DNA from: Laspinema palackyanum D2c
Lineage (GTDB): Bacteria > Cyanobacteriota > Cyanobacteriia > Cyanobacteriales > Laspinemataceae
Length of the DNA: 40,947 bases
Assembly: GCF_025370875.1 (NCBI RefSeq)
Contig: NZ_JAMXFD010000039.1
Location: forward strand, 1 to 40,947
Direction of reading: 5' to 3'
Shown: piece after piece, positions 18,529 to 26,836 of the stretch
Layout: each line of letters starts with the position of its first letter
How positions within the stretch are numbered: the first letter of the stretch is position 1
The notes under the pieces: generated by a model
The model's input: only the letters and a program-made list of their open reading frames with translations
Told to the model about the DNA's origin: nothing
The model's database searches: none
Translations under genes and position numbers: made by a program

Positions 18529-20700
18529 ATGAACAGCCACCCCAGGGGTTTAAACTGGAGGACGGCTTTCCCCAAAAGTCTCGCACTTTTAGCCGTTGCG
18601 CTCTTACAACCGATCGCCTTAACAGGTTGTTTTTCTCCCGAGCAAATTCAACCCCCAGCGATACAAACCGAGTTTCCCTCCGGGTGGAATAACGTGGCAG
18701 TGGGCGGTGGGGGATATGTCACGGGCCTCTATCTCCATCCCCAAGTGCCTAACTTAGGATATATCCGCACGGATATGGGAGGGTTCTATCGCTGGGACCC
18801 GACCGATACCCGGTGGATACCCCTCACCGATCGCTTTACCCGGTCCGAAAGTGTTTACTATGGCGGGGAAGGGTTGGCACTTGACCCCAACAATCCGGAC
18901 CGGGTATATATTGCGGCAGGCAAATATTTATGGGCCGAACCGGGTACAATTTTTAAGTCTAGCGATCGCGGTCAAACTTGGGTGCAGTCGGACCTGCGCC
19001 TGCCAATGGGCGGCAACGAAGAACTACGCGGGGCTGGAAATCGCCTGGTAGTCAGTCCCCATGACTCAAATTTGCTGTTATTTGGGTCCCGACAAAATGG
19101 CTTGTGGCGCTCCCTAGATGCCGGAATGACCTGGAACCCCGTCCCCGGTTTTCCCACCCCTTCCGACTCAAAAATTGGCATTCTGGCGATCGCTTTTGAC
19201 CCCAATGATGCCCGCCAAATTTATGCCAGTGTTTACGGCGATCGGCTCTATGAATCCACCGATGGGGGAACCACCTGGAATCCCCTTGACAACAGTCCCT
19301 CTCATGCCTTTAAATTAGCCATCGCCTCCGATAGCACACTCTATGTGACCCATGCCCAAGGTGTTAGCAAATATCTCCAGGAAAGCTGGCAAGATATTAC
19401 TCCCCCGAAAAACCCTTTTCGGCGCTTGATTGGTCGCGAAACTCCCCCCTTTAATGGGTTAAGTCTTCATCCCCAAAATCCCCAAGAACTGATAGTCAGT
19501 CATGGCGAAACTACCCACACTCAACTTTACCATTCCCAAGATGGCGGGATGACTTGGGCTGAGAAAAAATCCCAGATTAATAATACCGTTCCCTGGTGGC
19601 CTGATGATTATTTTAGTAATCATTTATCGGCCTTAGAATTTGACCCATTGCTTCCGGGACGAGTCTGGTTATCGGATTGGTATGGAGTATGGAAAACGGA
19701 CAATTTTAACGAGAATCGGCCCGTTTGGACCAACTATACCCAAGGTCATGAACAGGTAGTTACCTTTGATCTCGTCTCTTCCCCCACGGGTGCATTACTT
19801 CTGAGTGCTGTAGCCGATGTGGAAGGATTTTATCACTCGCGCTTAGATCAGATTCCGCCTCAACAGTTTGGGTCCGATCGCGGCTCATTTCAAGAGACTT
19901 ATAGCCTAGATTATGCGGCCCAATCCCCTCAACATTTAGTTCGAGTTGGAGGCGATCGCTGGAACTCACGGTATGGCGGGGCCACCTCCGCAGATGGCGG
20001 GTTAACCTGGCAAAGATTCTCCCAATTTCCCGAAAAAATGATGCCCCTGCGGGTTGCCGTTTCAGCCACCAATCCCCAGCAATTTGTCGTCACTCTCAGT
20101 GACGCTCAAGGCATCCAAACCCAAGATAATGGGCGGTCCTGGCAACCTATTCAAGGCTTACCAGATAGCTTTAAAGGTCCTTGGAAATGGTCTCAACCCT
20201 TAGCGGCTGATGCGGTGAATGGTAACCGATTTTATTATTACCACGCAGGCACCGTTTACCAGAGTCAAGATGGGGGATTATCCTTTGCACCCATTTATCA
20301 AAACTTACCCGAATCAGACTGGCATTTTCTCAAAACCATGCCCGGAGTTGAGGGAGAGGTTTGGGTCAGTTTGGACCAGGAAGGATTACATCGATCGACC
20401 GATGGGGGACAGAGTTTTTCCAAAGTGGCTGGGGTAGAACGGGCTTATTTATTTGCCTTTGGAAAAGCTGCCCCCGGAAAAGAAGTTCCGGCCCTCTATT
20501 TATATGGGAAAATTGTGAATCAACCGGAGAGTATTTTTTGGTCTCCTGATTTAGGAGAAAATTGGATTGATATCGGCGACCCGCAGATTCCTATTGGCAA
20601 TGAACCGAATGTGATGGAAGCGAGTAAACAGCAGTTTGGCTTAGTATTTATAGGGACCAATGGTCGGGGAATTTATTACCGAACAGTCGCCGATGAGTAA
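18529..20700 (+). CDS. GH74-like beta-propeller glycosidase, lipoprotein
   Basis: The 723-residue secreted protein has a lipoprotein signal (PIALTGC, Cys34). A double beta-propeller follows, with at least eight Asp-box repeats (S/T-x-D-x-G-x-T/S-W/F, for example STDGGTTW and SADGGLTW). The opening GGGGYVTGL and YIRTDMGGFYRWD match GH74 enzymes, where the Asp in RTD (here Asp82) acts in catalysis. LSALEFDPLLPGRVWLSD near residue 370 matches the region holding the second catalytic Asp. GH74 members cut xyloglucan and related beta-1,4-glucans. I prefer ATG 18529; a TTG at 18508 overlapping the GH5 stop is possible. Sortilin-like or non-catalytic propellers are the alternative. Confidence 0.75.
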   Translation: MNSHPRGLNWRTAFPKSLALLAVALLQPIALTGCFSPEQIQPPAIQTEFPSGWNNVAVGGGGYVTGLYLHPQVPNLGYIRTDMGGFYRWDPTDTRWIPLTDRFTRSESVYYGGEGLALDPNNPDRVYIAAGKYLWAEPGTIFKSSDRGQTWVQSDLRLPMGGNEELRGAGNRLVVSPHDSNLLLFGSRQNGLWRSLDAGMTWNPVPGFPTPSDSKIGILAIAFDPNDARQIYASVYGDRLYESTDGGTTWNPLDNSPSHAFKLAIASDSTLYVTHAQGVSKYLQESWQDITPPKNPFRRLIGRETPPFNGLSLHPQNPQELIVSHGETTHTQLYHSQDGGMTWAEKKSQINNTVPWWPDDYFSNHLSALEFDPLLPGRVWLSDWYGVWKTDNFNENRPVWTNYTQGHEQVVTFDLVSSPTGALLLSAVADVEGFYHSRLDQIPPQQFGSDRGSFQETYSLDYAAQSPQHLVRVGGDRWNSRYGGATSADGGLTWQRFSQFPEKMMPLRVAVSATNPQQFVVTLSDAQGIQTQDNGRSWQPIQGLPDSFKGPWKWSQPLAADAVNGNRFYYYHAGTVYQSQDGGLSFAPIYQNLPESDWHFLKTMPGVEGEVWVSLDQEGLHRSTDGGQSFSKVAGVERAYLFAFGKAAPGKEVPALYLYGKIVNQPESIFWSPDLGENWIDIGDPQIPIGNEPNVMEASKQQFGLVFIGTNGRGIYYRTVADE

Positions 20701-20740
20701 CACTCAAGCCAAAATGCCATTTTTGCTTTAATCAGTGCCT

Positions 20741-21421
20741 TTACTGTTGAGTTACAATGGCAATCGGTTGGGCGCTGAGAGTTTTTCGGCGACGTTTCAG
20801 GAGCAATGCACCGACAAAACCGAGGGCGACTGCAGCTGAGGGTTCGGGAACAGATTCCGATTCCATCACTGGAGTTTGAATCATGTCAAAACCCGGGGGT
20901 CCCATGTATGCGGACCCATACTTCGCACTCATCTCACAAGCCTGAAATTTACAAGCGCTCAAAGGCAAGCCCGCTGGTGCTTTTATGTATCCAGTAAAAA
21001 TATCTGTGAAACGGGGCTCCGTATTCTCTAGGATCCACAGGTATAATCTGTCCTCCGTGATTCCAAAAAGAGAAAGCTCCCCGTTCAATGGCTCTAAGCT
21101 GCCCCCCCCGGACGAAAATTTAAAATCCGTTACAACCTCCGGGACCACCGTCGCCCGGTTTATGCTGTCGAAATAACCGGGCGCTGCAATGTATTCTCCA
21201 TCAATGAAAAACGTATTAGGTGGAGAAGAAACGATGGTATCGAAAATCCCATCAGCGAGGGTATATTCAATTTCAAAGTTTTTAAAAGCCAGGGCAGAGC
21301 CAAAAAGGCTACCTTTAAAGGTCAACCCATTTGCTGCAGTCGCATTCAGCACTCCCACTGAACTAAAAAGGAAGGCGAAAAGGGTCAAGAGTCGGGGCTT
21401 GTTCAAGAGTAGTTTAGGCAT
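20741..21421 (-). CDS. PEP-CTERM surface protein, paralogue 1
   Basis: The 226-residue exported protein has an N-terminal signal (LLTLFAFLFSSVGVLNATAA). Its unique domain contains EYTLADGIFDTIVSS, VVPEVVTDFK, FGITEDRL and two close cysteines (SACKFQAC). The C-terminal sorting signal reads VPEPSAAVALGFVGALLLK, then RRRK. PEP-CTERM tails are recognised by exosortases, which remove the tail and attach the protein to the surface or matrix; no exosortase is in this window. It is the last of four tandem paralogues and faces the GH74-like gene. A ribosome site (AGGAG) stands before the ATG. Confidence 0.85.
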   Translation of the reverse strand: MPKLLLNKPRLLTLFAFLFSSVGVLNATAANGLTFKGSLFGSALAFKNFEIEYTLADGIFDTIVSSPPNTFFIDGEYIAAPGYFDSINRATVVPEVVTDFKFSSGGGSLEPLNGELSLFGITEDRLYLWILENTEPRFTDIFTGYIKAPAGLPLSACKFQACEMSAKYGSAYMGPPGFDMIQTPVMESESVPEPSAAVALGFVGALLLKRRRKTLSAQPIAIVTQQ

Positions 21422-21576
21422 AATATGCTCCTATTATTTAATGAATCAATTGGATCTTTGAGGATCGGATTTTTCGAGGCTTGGGTTCAGGAGGAACTAG
21501 GAATGAAATGGGCGATCGCAAGATTCGGATAGAAAAGCAATCCCCAGACTCAATTTTAGGGTTTTCACCCGTGTTT

Positions 21577-22254
21577 TCACTCGTGATGAGTAGTAGCAAC
21601 CCCTGGGATGTTGACAATTTTTCGCCGACGTTTCAGGAATAATGCACTCACCAAACCCAGGGCGACTGCGGCTGAGGGTTCGGGAACTGATTCCGATTCC
21701 ATGACTGGAGTTTGAGTCATCCGAAAACTGTAGTAGCCTGCGTCCCAAAAGTTTGCCGAGGCATCACAATCCTGAGTTTTACAGGCACTCAAAGACAGTC
21801 CTTCGGGTGCTTGTATGGTTGAGATAAAAATATCTCGGTATTGTCCTTGACTCGGGTCTAGGATTTGTAGAGACAATCCGTCTTCGGTGATTCCAAAAAT
21901 AGACTGTTCAAAAGACTGTTCAAACTCCACTGGATTTAAGGCTCCTCCCCGGATCCATTTAAACTCTGTTACGACTTGGGGAACAACGGTTATAGCTAGG
22001 CTGGGGTTGTCATTGAAATCTGAATATCCATCGGTGAAAAAAGTATTCAGGGGGGAAGAAACGATGGTCTCGAAAATTCCGTCAGCGAGGGTATATTGAA
22101 TTTGACTGTTTTCTAAATAGGGAATGGGAGATTCGTAAATTGTGCCTTTAAACGTTAGTCCATTTGCGGGAGCCGCACTCAGCGCTCCCATCGAACTAAA
22201 AAGGGCAACAAAAAGGGTCAATAGTCGTGGATAGTTTAACAGTAGCTTGGGCAT
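21577..22254 (-). CDS. PEP-CTERM surface protein, paralogue 2
   Basis: This is a 225-residue paralogue with the same plan: signal peptide, QYTLADGIFETIVSS, VVPQVVTEFK, FGITEDGL, the cysteine pair in SACKTQDC, then VPEPSAAVALGLVSALFLK with an RRRK anchor. The N terminus and PEP-CTERM region are nearly identical to paralogue 1, while the middle (residues 75-120) varies. Its 155-base upstream region is close to that of paralogue 1, so gene and promoter were duplicated together. The charged tail ends in His-His-Glu. The function of the domain is unknown. Confidence 0.85.
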   Translation of the reverse strand: MPKLLLNYPRLLTLFVALFSSMGALSAAPANGLTFKGTIYESPIPYLENSQIQYTLADGIFETIVSSPLNTFFTDGYSDFNDNPSLAITVVPQVVTEFKWIRGGALNPVEFEQSFEQSIFGITEDGLSLQILDPSQGQYRDIFISTIQAPEGLSLSACKTQDCDASANFWDAGYYSFRMTQTPVMESESVPEPSAAVALGLVSALFLKRRRKIVNIPGVATTHHE

Positions 22255-22375
22255 AATATGCTCCTATTATTTAATGAATCAATTGGGTCTTTGATGAGCG
22301 AAATTTTTGAGGCTTGGATTCAGGAGAAACTAAGAGGGAGATGGGCGATCGCCAGATTCGGATAGAAAATCAATC

Positions 22376-22400
22376 TAAAAACCCAATTTTAGGGTTTTTA
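22376..22400 (-). terminator. terminator-like hairpin behind PEP-CTERM paralogue 3
   Basis: On the minus strand TAAAAACCC, a 7-base loop, then GGGTTTTTA form a perfect 9-bp stem that ends in a T-rich arm, 14 bases behind the stop. The corresponding site behind paralogue 2 (around 21550) keeps only the GGGTTTT side. Confidence 0.5.
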
Positions 22401-22413
22401 TCCTTGCTTTCTT

Positions 22414-23106
22414 TCACTCGGGATTAGCAGTGGCAACCGCTGGTATGGGGACAGATTTTCGGCGACGTTTCAGGAGCAATGCACCAACAAAACCGAGGGC
22501 GATCGCCGCTGAGGGTTCGGGAACGGGTTGGGGAGTTTCAGGCACGGGTATGTGAGTCATCCGAGAGTCGTATAACCCGCCTTTACCTCCAAAGTCGGCA
22601 GATGCATCACAAGCCTGGGTTTTACAAGCGCTCAAAGGCAATCCCTCCGGTGCTTGTATAGTTGACATAAAAATATTCTGGTAAATCGGAGGTTGGTTCA
22701 CATCTAAGAGTTGGAGGAATAATCCCTCCTCGGTAATTCCAAAAATAGAAAATTGACGCACTGGCAGTGACATATCCCGCTCTATCCCTACCTCAAAATC
22801 TGTTTTAAAATCCGTTACCACCTCGGGGACAACAGTCGCAAGGCTCATCGGTACGCTTGGCGCAGGACCCAAATACTCTCCATCCATGAAAAAGGTATTG
22901 GGTTCGGAAGCCAGAACAGTATCTAAAATCCCATCGGCCAGGGTATATTCAAGTTGAAATCCCTCTAAAATGGGAAACCAAGTTTTGTAAATTTGGCCTT
23001 TAAAGGTTGCTGCATTTGCTGGAGTTGCAATTAGGCCGCTTGTTAAAGTAATAACGGCACCGGAAAGAGCAACTAATCCGGGACGGCTGAAGAAAAATTG
23101 GATCAT
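22414..23106 (-). CDS. PEP-CTERM surface protein, paralogue 3
   Basis: The 230-residue member has a different signal peptide (MIQFFFSRPGLVALSGAV) from the other three, which all begin MP-LxLN. The mature part keeps EYTLADGILDTVLAS, VVPEVVTDFK, FGITEEGL, SACKTQACDASADFGG and VPEPSAAIALGFVGALLLK. The variable middle is replaced by a longer charged stretch (EVGIERDMSLPVRQF). Its leader also differs, using AGAGGA in place of AGGAG as ribosome site. It therefore seems an older branch of the array than paralogues 1 and 2. Confidence 0.85.
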   Translation of the reverse strand: MIQFFFSRPGLVALSGAVITLTSGLIATPANAATFKGQIYKTWFPILEGFQLEYTLADGILDTVLASEPNTFFMDGEYLGPAPSVPMSLATVVPEVVTDFKTDFEVGIERDMSLPVRQFSIFGITEEGLFLQLLDVNQPPIYQNIFMSTIQAPEGLPLSACKTQACDASADFGGKGGLYDSRMTHIPVPETPQPVPEPSAAIALGFVGALLLKRRRKSVPIPAVATANPE

Positions 23107-23222
23107 AATCAGGTCCTCTTGTTGAATTCATCGGCGGTGTCTTTGATGAGAAAATGTGGCATTTAATTGAGAATTTTTAGAAACTCAGTGCGTCAAATTT
23201 AGAGGCGATCGCCCGTTAATCA

Positions 23223-23253
23223 CAGGAGAGTAAAATTAATTTACTCTCCCTGT
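23223..23253 (-). terminator. hairpin behind PEP-CTERM paralogue 4
   Basis: GGAGAGTAA (23225-23233) pairs with TTACTCTCC (23241-23249), with A-T and outer CA/TG pairs adding to the stem. It lies directly behind the paralogue 4 stop. There is no clear T-run on the minus strand, so termination or mRNA processing are both possible. Confidence 0.45.
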
Positions 23254-23258
23254 CGCCT

Positions 23259-23927
23259 TTACGCTTTATTCGCCGTCGTAATGGGTTGTGCATTGCCAGT
23301 TTTGCGCTGACGTTTCAAAAGCAATGCACCGACAAAACCGAGGGCGACTGCGGCTGAGGGTTCTGGAACAGGTTCAGGTTCATTGACTGGAGTTTGAGTG
23401 ATCTGCAATCCGGCAAACCCTCCTTTTCCTCCTATCATGGCGTCCCCTTCACAAGTTTGAGTTTTACAGGCGCTTAAAGCCATTCCCTCTGGCGCTTGTA
23501 TTGTTGACATAAAAATATTTTGGTAAATGGGGGCTGTGTCGGGATCTAAAATTTGAAGGAATAATCCAGCATCGGTAATGCCAAAAATTGACCGTCCAAA
23601 TTCCACAGGTTCTAAGATTCCCCCCAGGTTCCATTGAAAGTCTGTTACCACTTCAGGAACAAGGGTCAGCGTTTCGGTTGGTTCAGGGCCAAATTGCGGA
23701 TATTCATCGGTGAAAAAGGTATTAATTGGGGAAGAAACGATGGTATCGAAAATCCCATCCGCGAGGGTATATTGAATTTCACGGTTTTCTAAAAAGGGAA
23801 AGGGAGATTCATAAATCGTGGCCTTAAATGTTAAAGCATTGGCTGGACTCGCACTCAGCAGTCCCATTGAACTAATAACGGCAGTGCTGGCCAACAATCC
23901 TGGAGCGTTCAAGAATAGGTTGGGCAT
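23259..23927 (-). CDS. PEP-CTERM surface protein, paralogue 4
   Basis: This 222-residue member is the first transcribed of the array. It has the signal MPNLFLNAPGLLASTAVI with ASPANA as likely cleavage site, then QYTLADGIFDTIVSS, LVPEVVTDFQ, FGITDAGL, SACKTQTC and the VPEPSAAVALGFVGALLLK tail with KRQRK. Similarity to paralogue 2 extends through the middle (EPVEFGRSIFGIT versus NPVEFEQS), which suggests that 4 and 2 share the more recent ancestor in that region. Promoter sequences should lie in the AT-rich 23930-24090. Confidence 0.85.
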   Translation of the reverse strand: MPNLFLNAPGLLASTAVISSMGLLSASPANALTFKATIYESPFPFLENREIQYTLADGIFDTIVSSPINTFFTDEYPQFGPEPTETLTLVPEVVTDFQWNLGGILEPVEFGRSIFGITDAGLFLQILDPDTAPIYQNIFMSTIQAPEGMALSACKTQTCEGDAMIGGKGGFAGLQITQTPVNEPEPVPEPSAAVALGFVGALLLKRQRKTGNAQPITTANKA

Positions 23928-24098
23928 AATATGGTCCTCTTATGTAATGAGTAAATAAGGTCCTTTCTGACTGAACCTAAAAATCAGTTCCCCTGAAAAC
24001 TGTTAAATTCTATACGCTTATTCTATCCCTAATATTTGATTTTAAAATGATAAAAATTTAAAGGTTTGATGAAGATAATCTGGGCAATTTCATACAAC

Positions 24099-24134
24099 AA
24101 AGCCGAGGGTTGAAGTTAATCAATCCTCGGCTTT
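24099..24134. terminator. hairpin behind the WecG-type gene
   Basis: AAAGCCGAGG (24099-24108) pairs with CCTCGGCTTT (24125-24134) around a 16-base loop. It lies 57 bases behind the glycosyltransferase stop and ahead of the PEP-CTERM array, so it probably separates the two minus-strand units. Confidence 0.65.
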
Positions 24135-24190
24135 ATATAACAATTATTTGCTTTTAGAAATTGAGGGGCAATTTAAACTCTTAATCTAAC

Positions 24191-25369
24191 TTAAGAGGCG
24201 ATCGCTCTCATGGATGGGTTGCCATACTTTTGCTTGTCCTCCAAGGACCGCACCTTATGTTCTGCCTTAACCGTTTCCAGAAACCAGTCGATGGTTTCTT
24301 GCTTGACCCACCCTTTGAGAACAGCTATTTCTCCAAACTTCATCCCGGTTTGACGTTGATAATTTAAAATCCGGGTGATTTGGTCATCATTTAACAAGGC
24401 GGCTTTTTTCAGATACTGTCCTAAGGGCTGCTGAGGATGAGCGGTTTCTAAATGGGGTAACTGTTCGGCAAAAAAGTCAACGGTTTCCCGTTTAACCCAC
24501 CCTCGGCGTGCGAGTAAGTCTCCGAACCGCAAATGCCGCTCATAGGCTTGCTCTTGCAAAATCTCTGCCACTTGTTCTGAGGAAATTAAGCCCGCTCTTT
24601 TGAGTAACTGACCGATGGGACTTTTGTATTGGTAGAGATTCAACTTCTGCTGAAACACTAACCAGAAAAAGGGCAGGTCTTCTACTAAATATCTCTTCCA
24701 CAGGCGCTTCGGTTCAGACATCAGGCGAAATGCCCACTCTACCCCATATTTACTCATCCATTCTGGCGATCTCGGACGGTTCCCCGCTTCAAAATCTAGG
24801 GTTGCACCAATGGCCATAAAGACTTTGATATTCGGCAACTGATTTTTATATTTGTAAATCCATTTTTCCTGTTTGGGTGCGCCGACTCCGACGGCTAAAA
24901 CAGTGGCCCCGGATGCGTTAATTATTTCAATAATTTTTTGGCATTCGGCTTCGTTTTTCTCAAACCCGTATGAAGGAGAGTAACAGCCGATTACCATCTC
25001 GCGGCCTAACTTAGCGTTAATATTTTTCTGCGCTTTGTGGGCGACTCCCTCTGCGGCCCCGAGTAGAAAAATTTTAGTGTCTGGGTCGTCTTGGAAATAG
25101 TTATAAAAAGCGGGAAAGAAGTCAGAGCCGGAAATTTTTTCTCGAATAGGACTGCCCAGCCACTTGGAGACTATTTTAACAATTTGGCTATCACAAACTC
25201 GATAATCTGCTTCTTGATAAATATGATGAAACTCTGGATCTTTTTGCAGTTTTATTAAATGATCGACATTGGGAGTTACTACCACCCCACCTTTCTCTTT
25301 AAGGAGCAGGAGTAACTCTTCTTGAGTTAAGTTATCGATGCTTACATTTAAGATGTTAATTGTGTTCAT
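24191..25369 (-). CDS. WecG/TagA/CpsF glycosyltransferase (GT26) with duplicated C-terminal module
   Basis: Residues 1-245 are a complete GT26 enzyme: VVTPNVDHLIKLQ, the Asp in YRVCDSQIV, ISGSDFF, FLLGAAEGVA, AVGVGAPKQEKW, GATLDFEAGNRPRSPEWM and GVEWAFRLMSEPKRLWKRY. GT26 members transfer N-acetylmannosamine(uronic acid) or glucose onto lipid-linked sugars. Residues 250-392 are extra and contain two similar units of about 60 residues (PIGQLLKRAGLISSEQVAEI...GWVKRETVDFF and PLGQYLKKAALLNDDQITRI...GWVKQETIDWF). They resemble the small helical MshEN/T2SSE-N-type fold, which binds c-di-GMP in some ATPases. A regulatory role is inference. It probably acts in the neighbouring polysaccharide pathway. 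Confidence 0.88.
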   Translation of the reverse strand: MNTINILNVSIDNLTQEELLLLLKEKGGVVVTPNVDHLIKLQKDPEFHHIYQEADYRVCDSQIVKIVSKWLGSPIREKISGSDFFPAFYNYFQDDPDTKIFLLGAAEGVAHKAQKNINAKLGREMVIGCYSPSYGFEKNEAECQKIIEIINASGATVLAVGVGAPKQEKWIYKYKNQLPNIKVFMAIGATLDFEAGNRPRSPEWMSKYGVEWAFRLMSEPKRLWKRYLVEDLPFFWLVFQQKLNLYQYKSPIGQLLKRAGLISSEQVAEILQEQAYERHLRFGDLLARRGWVKRETVDFFAEQLPHLETAHPQQPLGQYLKKAALLNDDQITRILNYQRQTGMKFGEIAVLKGWVKQETIDWFLETVKAEHKVRSLEDKQKYGNPSMRAIAS

Positions 25370-26320
25370 TGTATCAACCCTTGGAATAAGAGATATGGAC
25401 TATCTTTTTTTGACCAGATTTTTGACAAGATTTCTAAAAATTTATTTCCATCTTTTCCGGTCGGTTAACCCAGCCCTTAGCCCAACTGAAGGCGATGGGG
25501 ACTGGATTTAGAGGAACTCAATCATTCTGACCTACCCCTGAGAGGCAATCTCCGGTTTTTCCTGCCCTGAGTCGGTGGCCTAACTCCGAATATCGATGGC
25601 GATCGCCTAGAGATGGAATCGGAGAGATTGAAAAACAGGTCTTTGCTTCTGTCAGCAAGAGCAGCATTTTTCAGTTCAGGTTTAGGGTGCAAATTACAGG
25701 AGGTAATACAGAATACCTACCTGTTGTTCTTGTATTTAACCTATCTTTTCATGCCGGAAGCCTCCATGACATCCCTCTGCATGAATACACGGAAAGAGAT
25801 TCTATTCTCATTAAAGGCACATTATTGAGAATTACCATTCTCTTGGAATAGATATTTTACTCTTCGGGAAAAAAAAAGTAATTCTCATCTATAAAAAGGT
25901 AGATTTTTAAACTCGTCCTATACAAATATCAAATCAATTCTGGGGTGAAGATAGAGCTTGAGCTATAAATCTCTACTTCCTGGAGTAAGCCTTTTACTCT
26001 CACCCCCTCGCTCTTACTCCATCGTATGTGGAATTTACGGAGATAGACCTGTAGCACAAAAAATAGGTGTTATTTTTACAGATCGGCTCAATTGTAGGTA
26101 AATCTGTGAATCATCGGGTTCCGGGGAAAGTCAACTAGACCCGTTGCATCATTCCCGGTTGCTCCCCGCTTTGAGGTAAGGGGGGCTGGAGAGATTGATG
26201 CAAGCGGTCTAATCTAGGATATTCTATAGAATAGGGACGCTCCCGTTCGTTGTGCCTTGCGATGAAAGCCATAGGGGCGACGAATTCACCGTTCATTCAA
26301 ATAGGCAAAATAAGTCAACG
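25370..26320. other. 950-base divergent intergenic region
   Basis: No convincing gene is seen. A 71-codon open frame at 25613-25828 has no ribosome site or protein-like pattern. Three ATTCTC/GAGAAT boxes cluster at 25796-25890, including an imperfect inverted repeat, TGAGAAT-TAC-CATTCTC (25826-25842). A stem GGAGTAAG/CTTACTCC (25982-25989 with 26013-26020) follows. A 14-bp perfect palindrome, TATTCTATAGAATA, sits at 26220-26233. A small regulatory RNA or an iron-type operator is possible but unproven. Confidence 0.35.
25399..25428 (-). promoter_or_regulatory. possible promoter of the GT26 gene
   Basis: On the minus strand TTGTCA (25423-25428) and GATAGT (25399-25404) are spaced 18 bases apart, about 30 bases ahead of the ATG. 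This is a fair match to a sigma-70-type promoter in an AT-rich leader. Confidence 0.3.
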
Positions 26321-26821
26321 ATGATAGATCCACGGAAAGACGAAATAGTAGCCATTCTTTCGCAAATTGAGGACCTGCAACGGGAACGGACCACCCTCGC
26401 CATTGATGAGCTTGCGTTAGAGGATGAATCACCAGAAGCGATCGCAATGGCTTATAGACGTGCCGCGAGAGAAACGGCGGCAGTTGCGGTAGAAGTGAAA
26501 GGAATTGACGATGCGATCGCCGCACTCCACAGAAAACTTTCTGAGAAACAGAACGAGTTGAAGCGCCAAACGGGAAGCAACTCGATCGCCGCCCAAGTCG
26601 AAGAATCCAGAGAGTGCGCCCGAGTTCATGCCCAGCGGATTAACGAACTCGCCAACGAACTGAGCGAAGAAGTCAAAGCCCTCAAGGCGATCGCTGATGA
26701 AATTTCTACCAGTTATTGGCAGGTTTATTACAAGCCTTTCATTACCGGATTTACCAGTATTTCAGTCCCCCACGTTCGTTCCGATGGGGATGTCTGGATG
26801 ATTATCAATCGCGTGGTGTGA
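26321..26821 (+). CDS. coiled-coil hypothetical protein
   Basis: From ATG 26321 this is a 166-residue protein, mostly one long charged helical coiled coil (residues about 8-120, rich in Glu, Arg, Ala, Lys), with a short C-terminal beta-like tail (YYKPFITGFTSISVPHVRSDGDVWMIINRVV). A GTG at 26252 would add 23 residues that look untranslated. I do not recognise the family. It stands alone between gene-poor stretches, with several HIP1 sites in the coding region. It could be a structural or phage-tail-fibre-like fragment, but nothing nearby supports a prophage. Confidence 0.55.
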   Translation: MIDPRKDEIVAILSQIEDLQRERTTLAIDELALEDESPEAIAMAYRRAARETAAVAVEVKGIDDAIAALHRKLSEKQNELKRQTGSNSIAAQVEESRECARVHAQRINELANELSEEVKALKAIADEISTSYWQVYYKPFITGFTSISVPHVRSDGDVWMIINRVV

Positions 26822-26836
26822 GCAGCGCAATAGGGG

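Noticed and set aside
25613-25828. 71-residue frame in the long gap after the GT26 gene
   Set aside because: No ribosome site, mixed composition, and it overlaps the GAGAAT box cluster.
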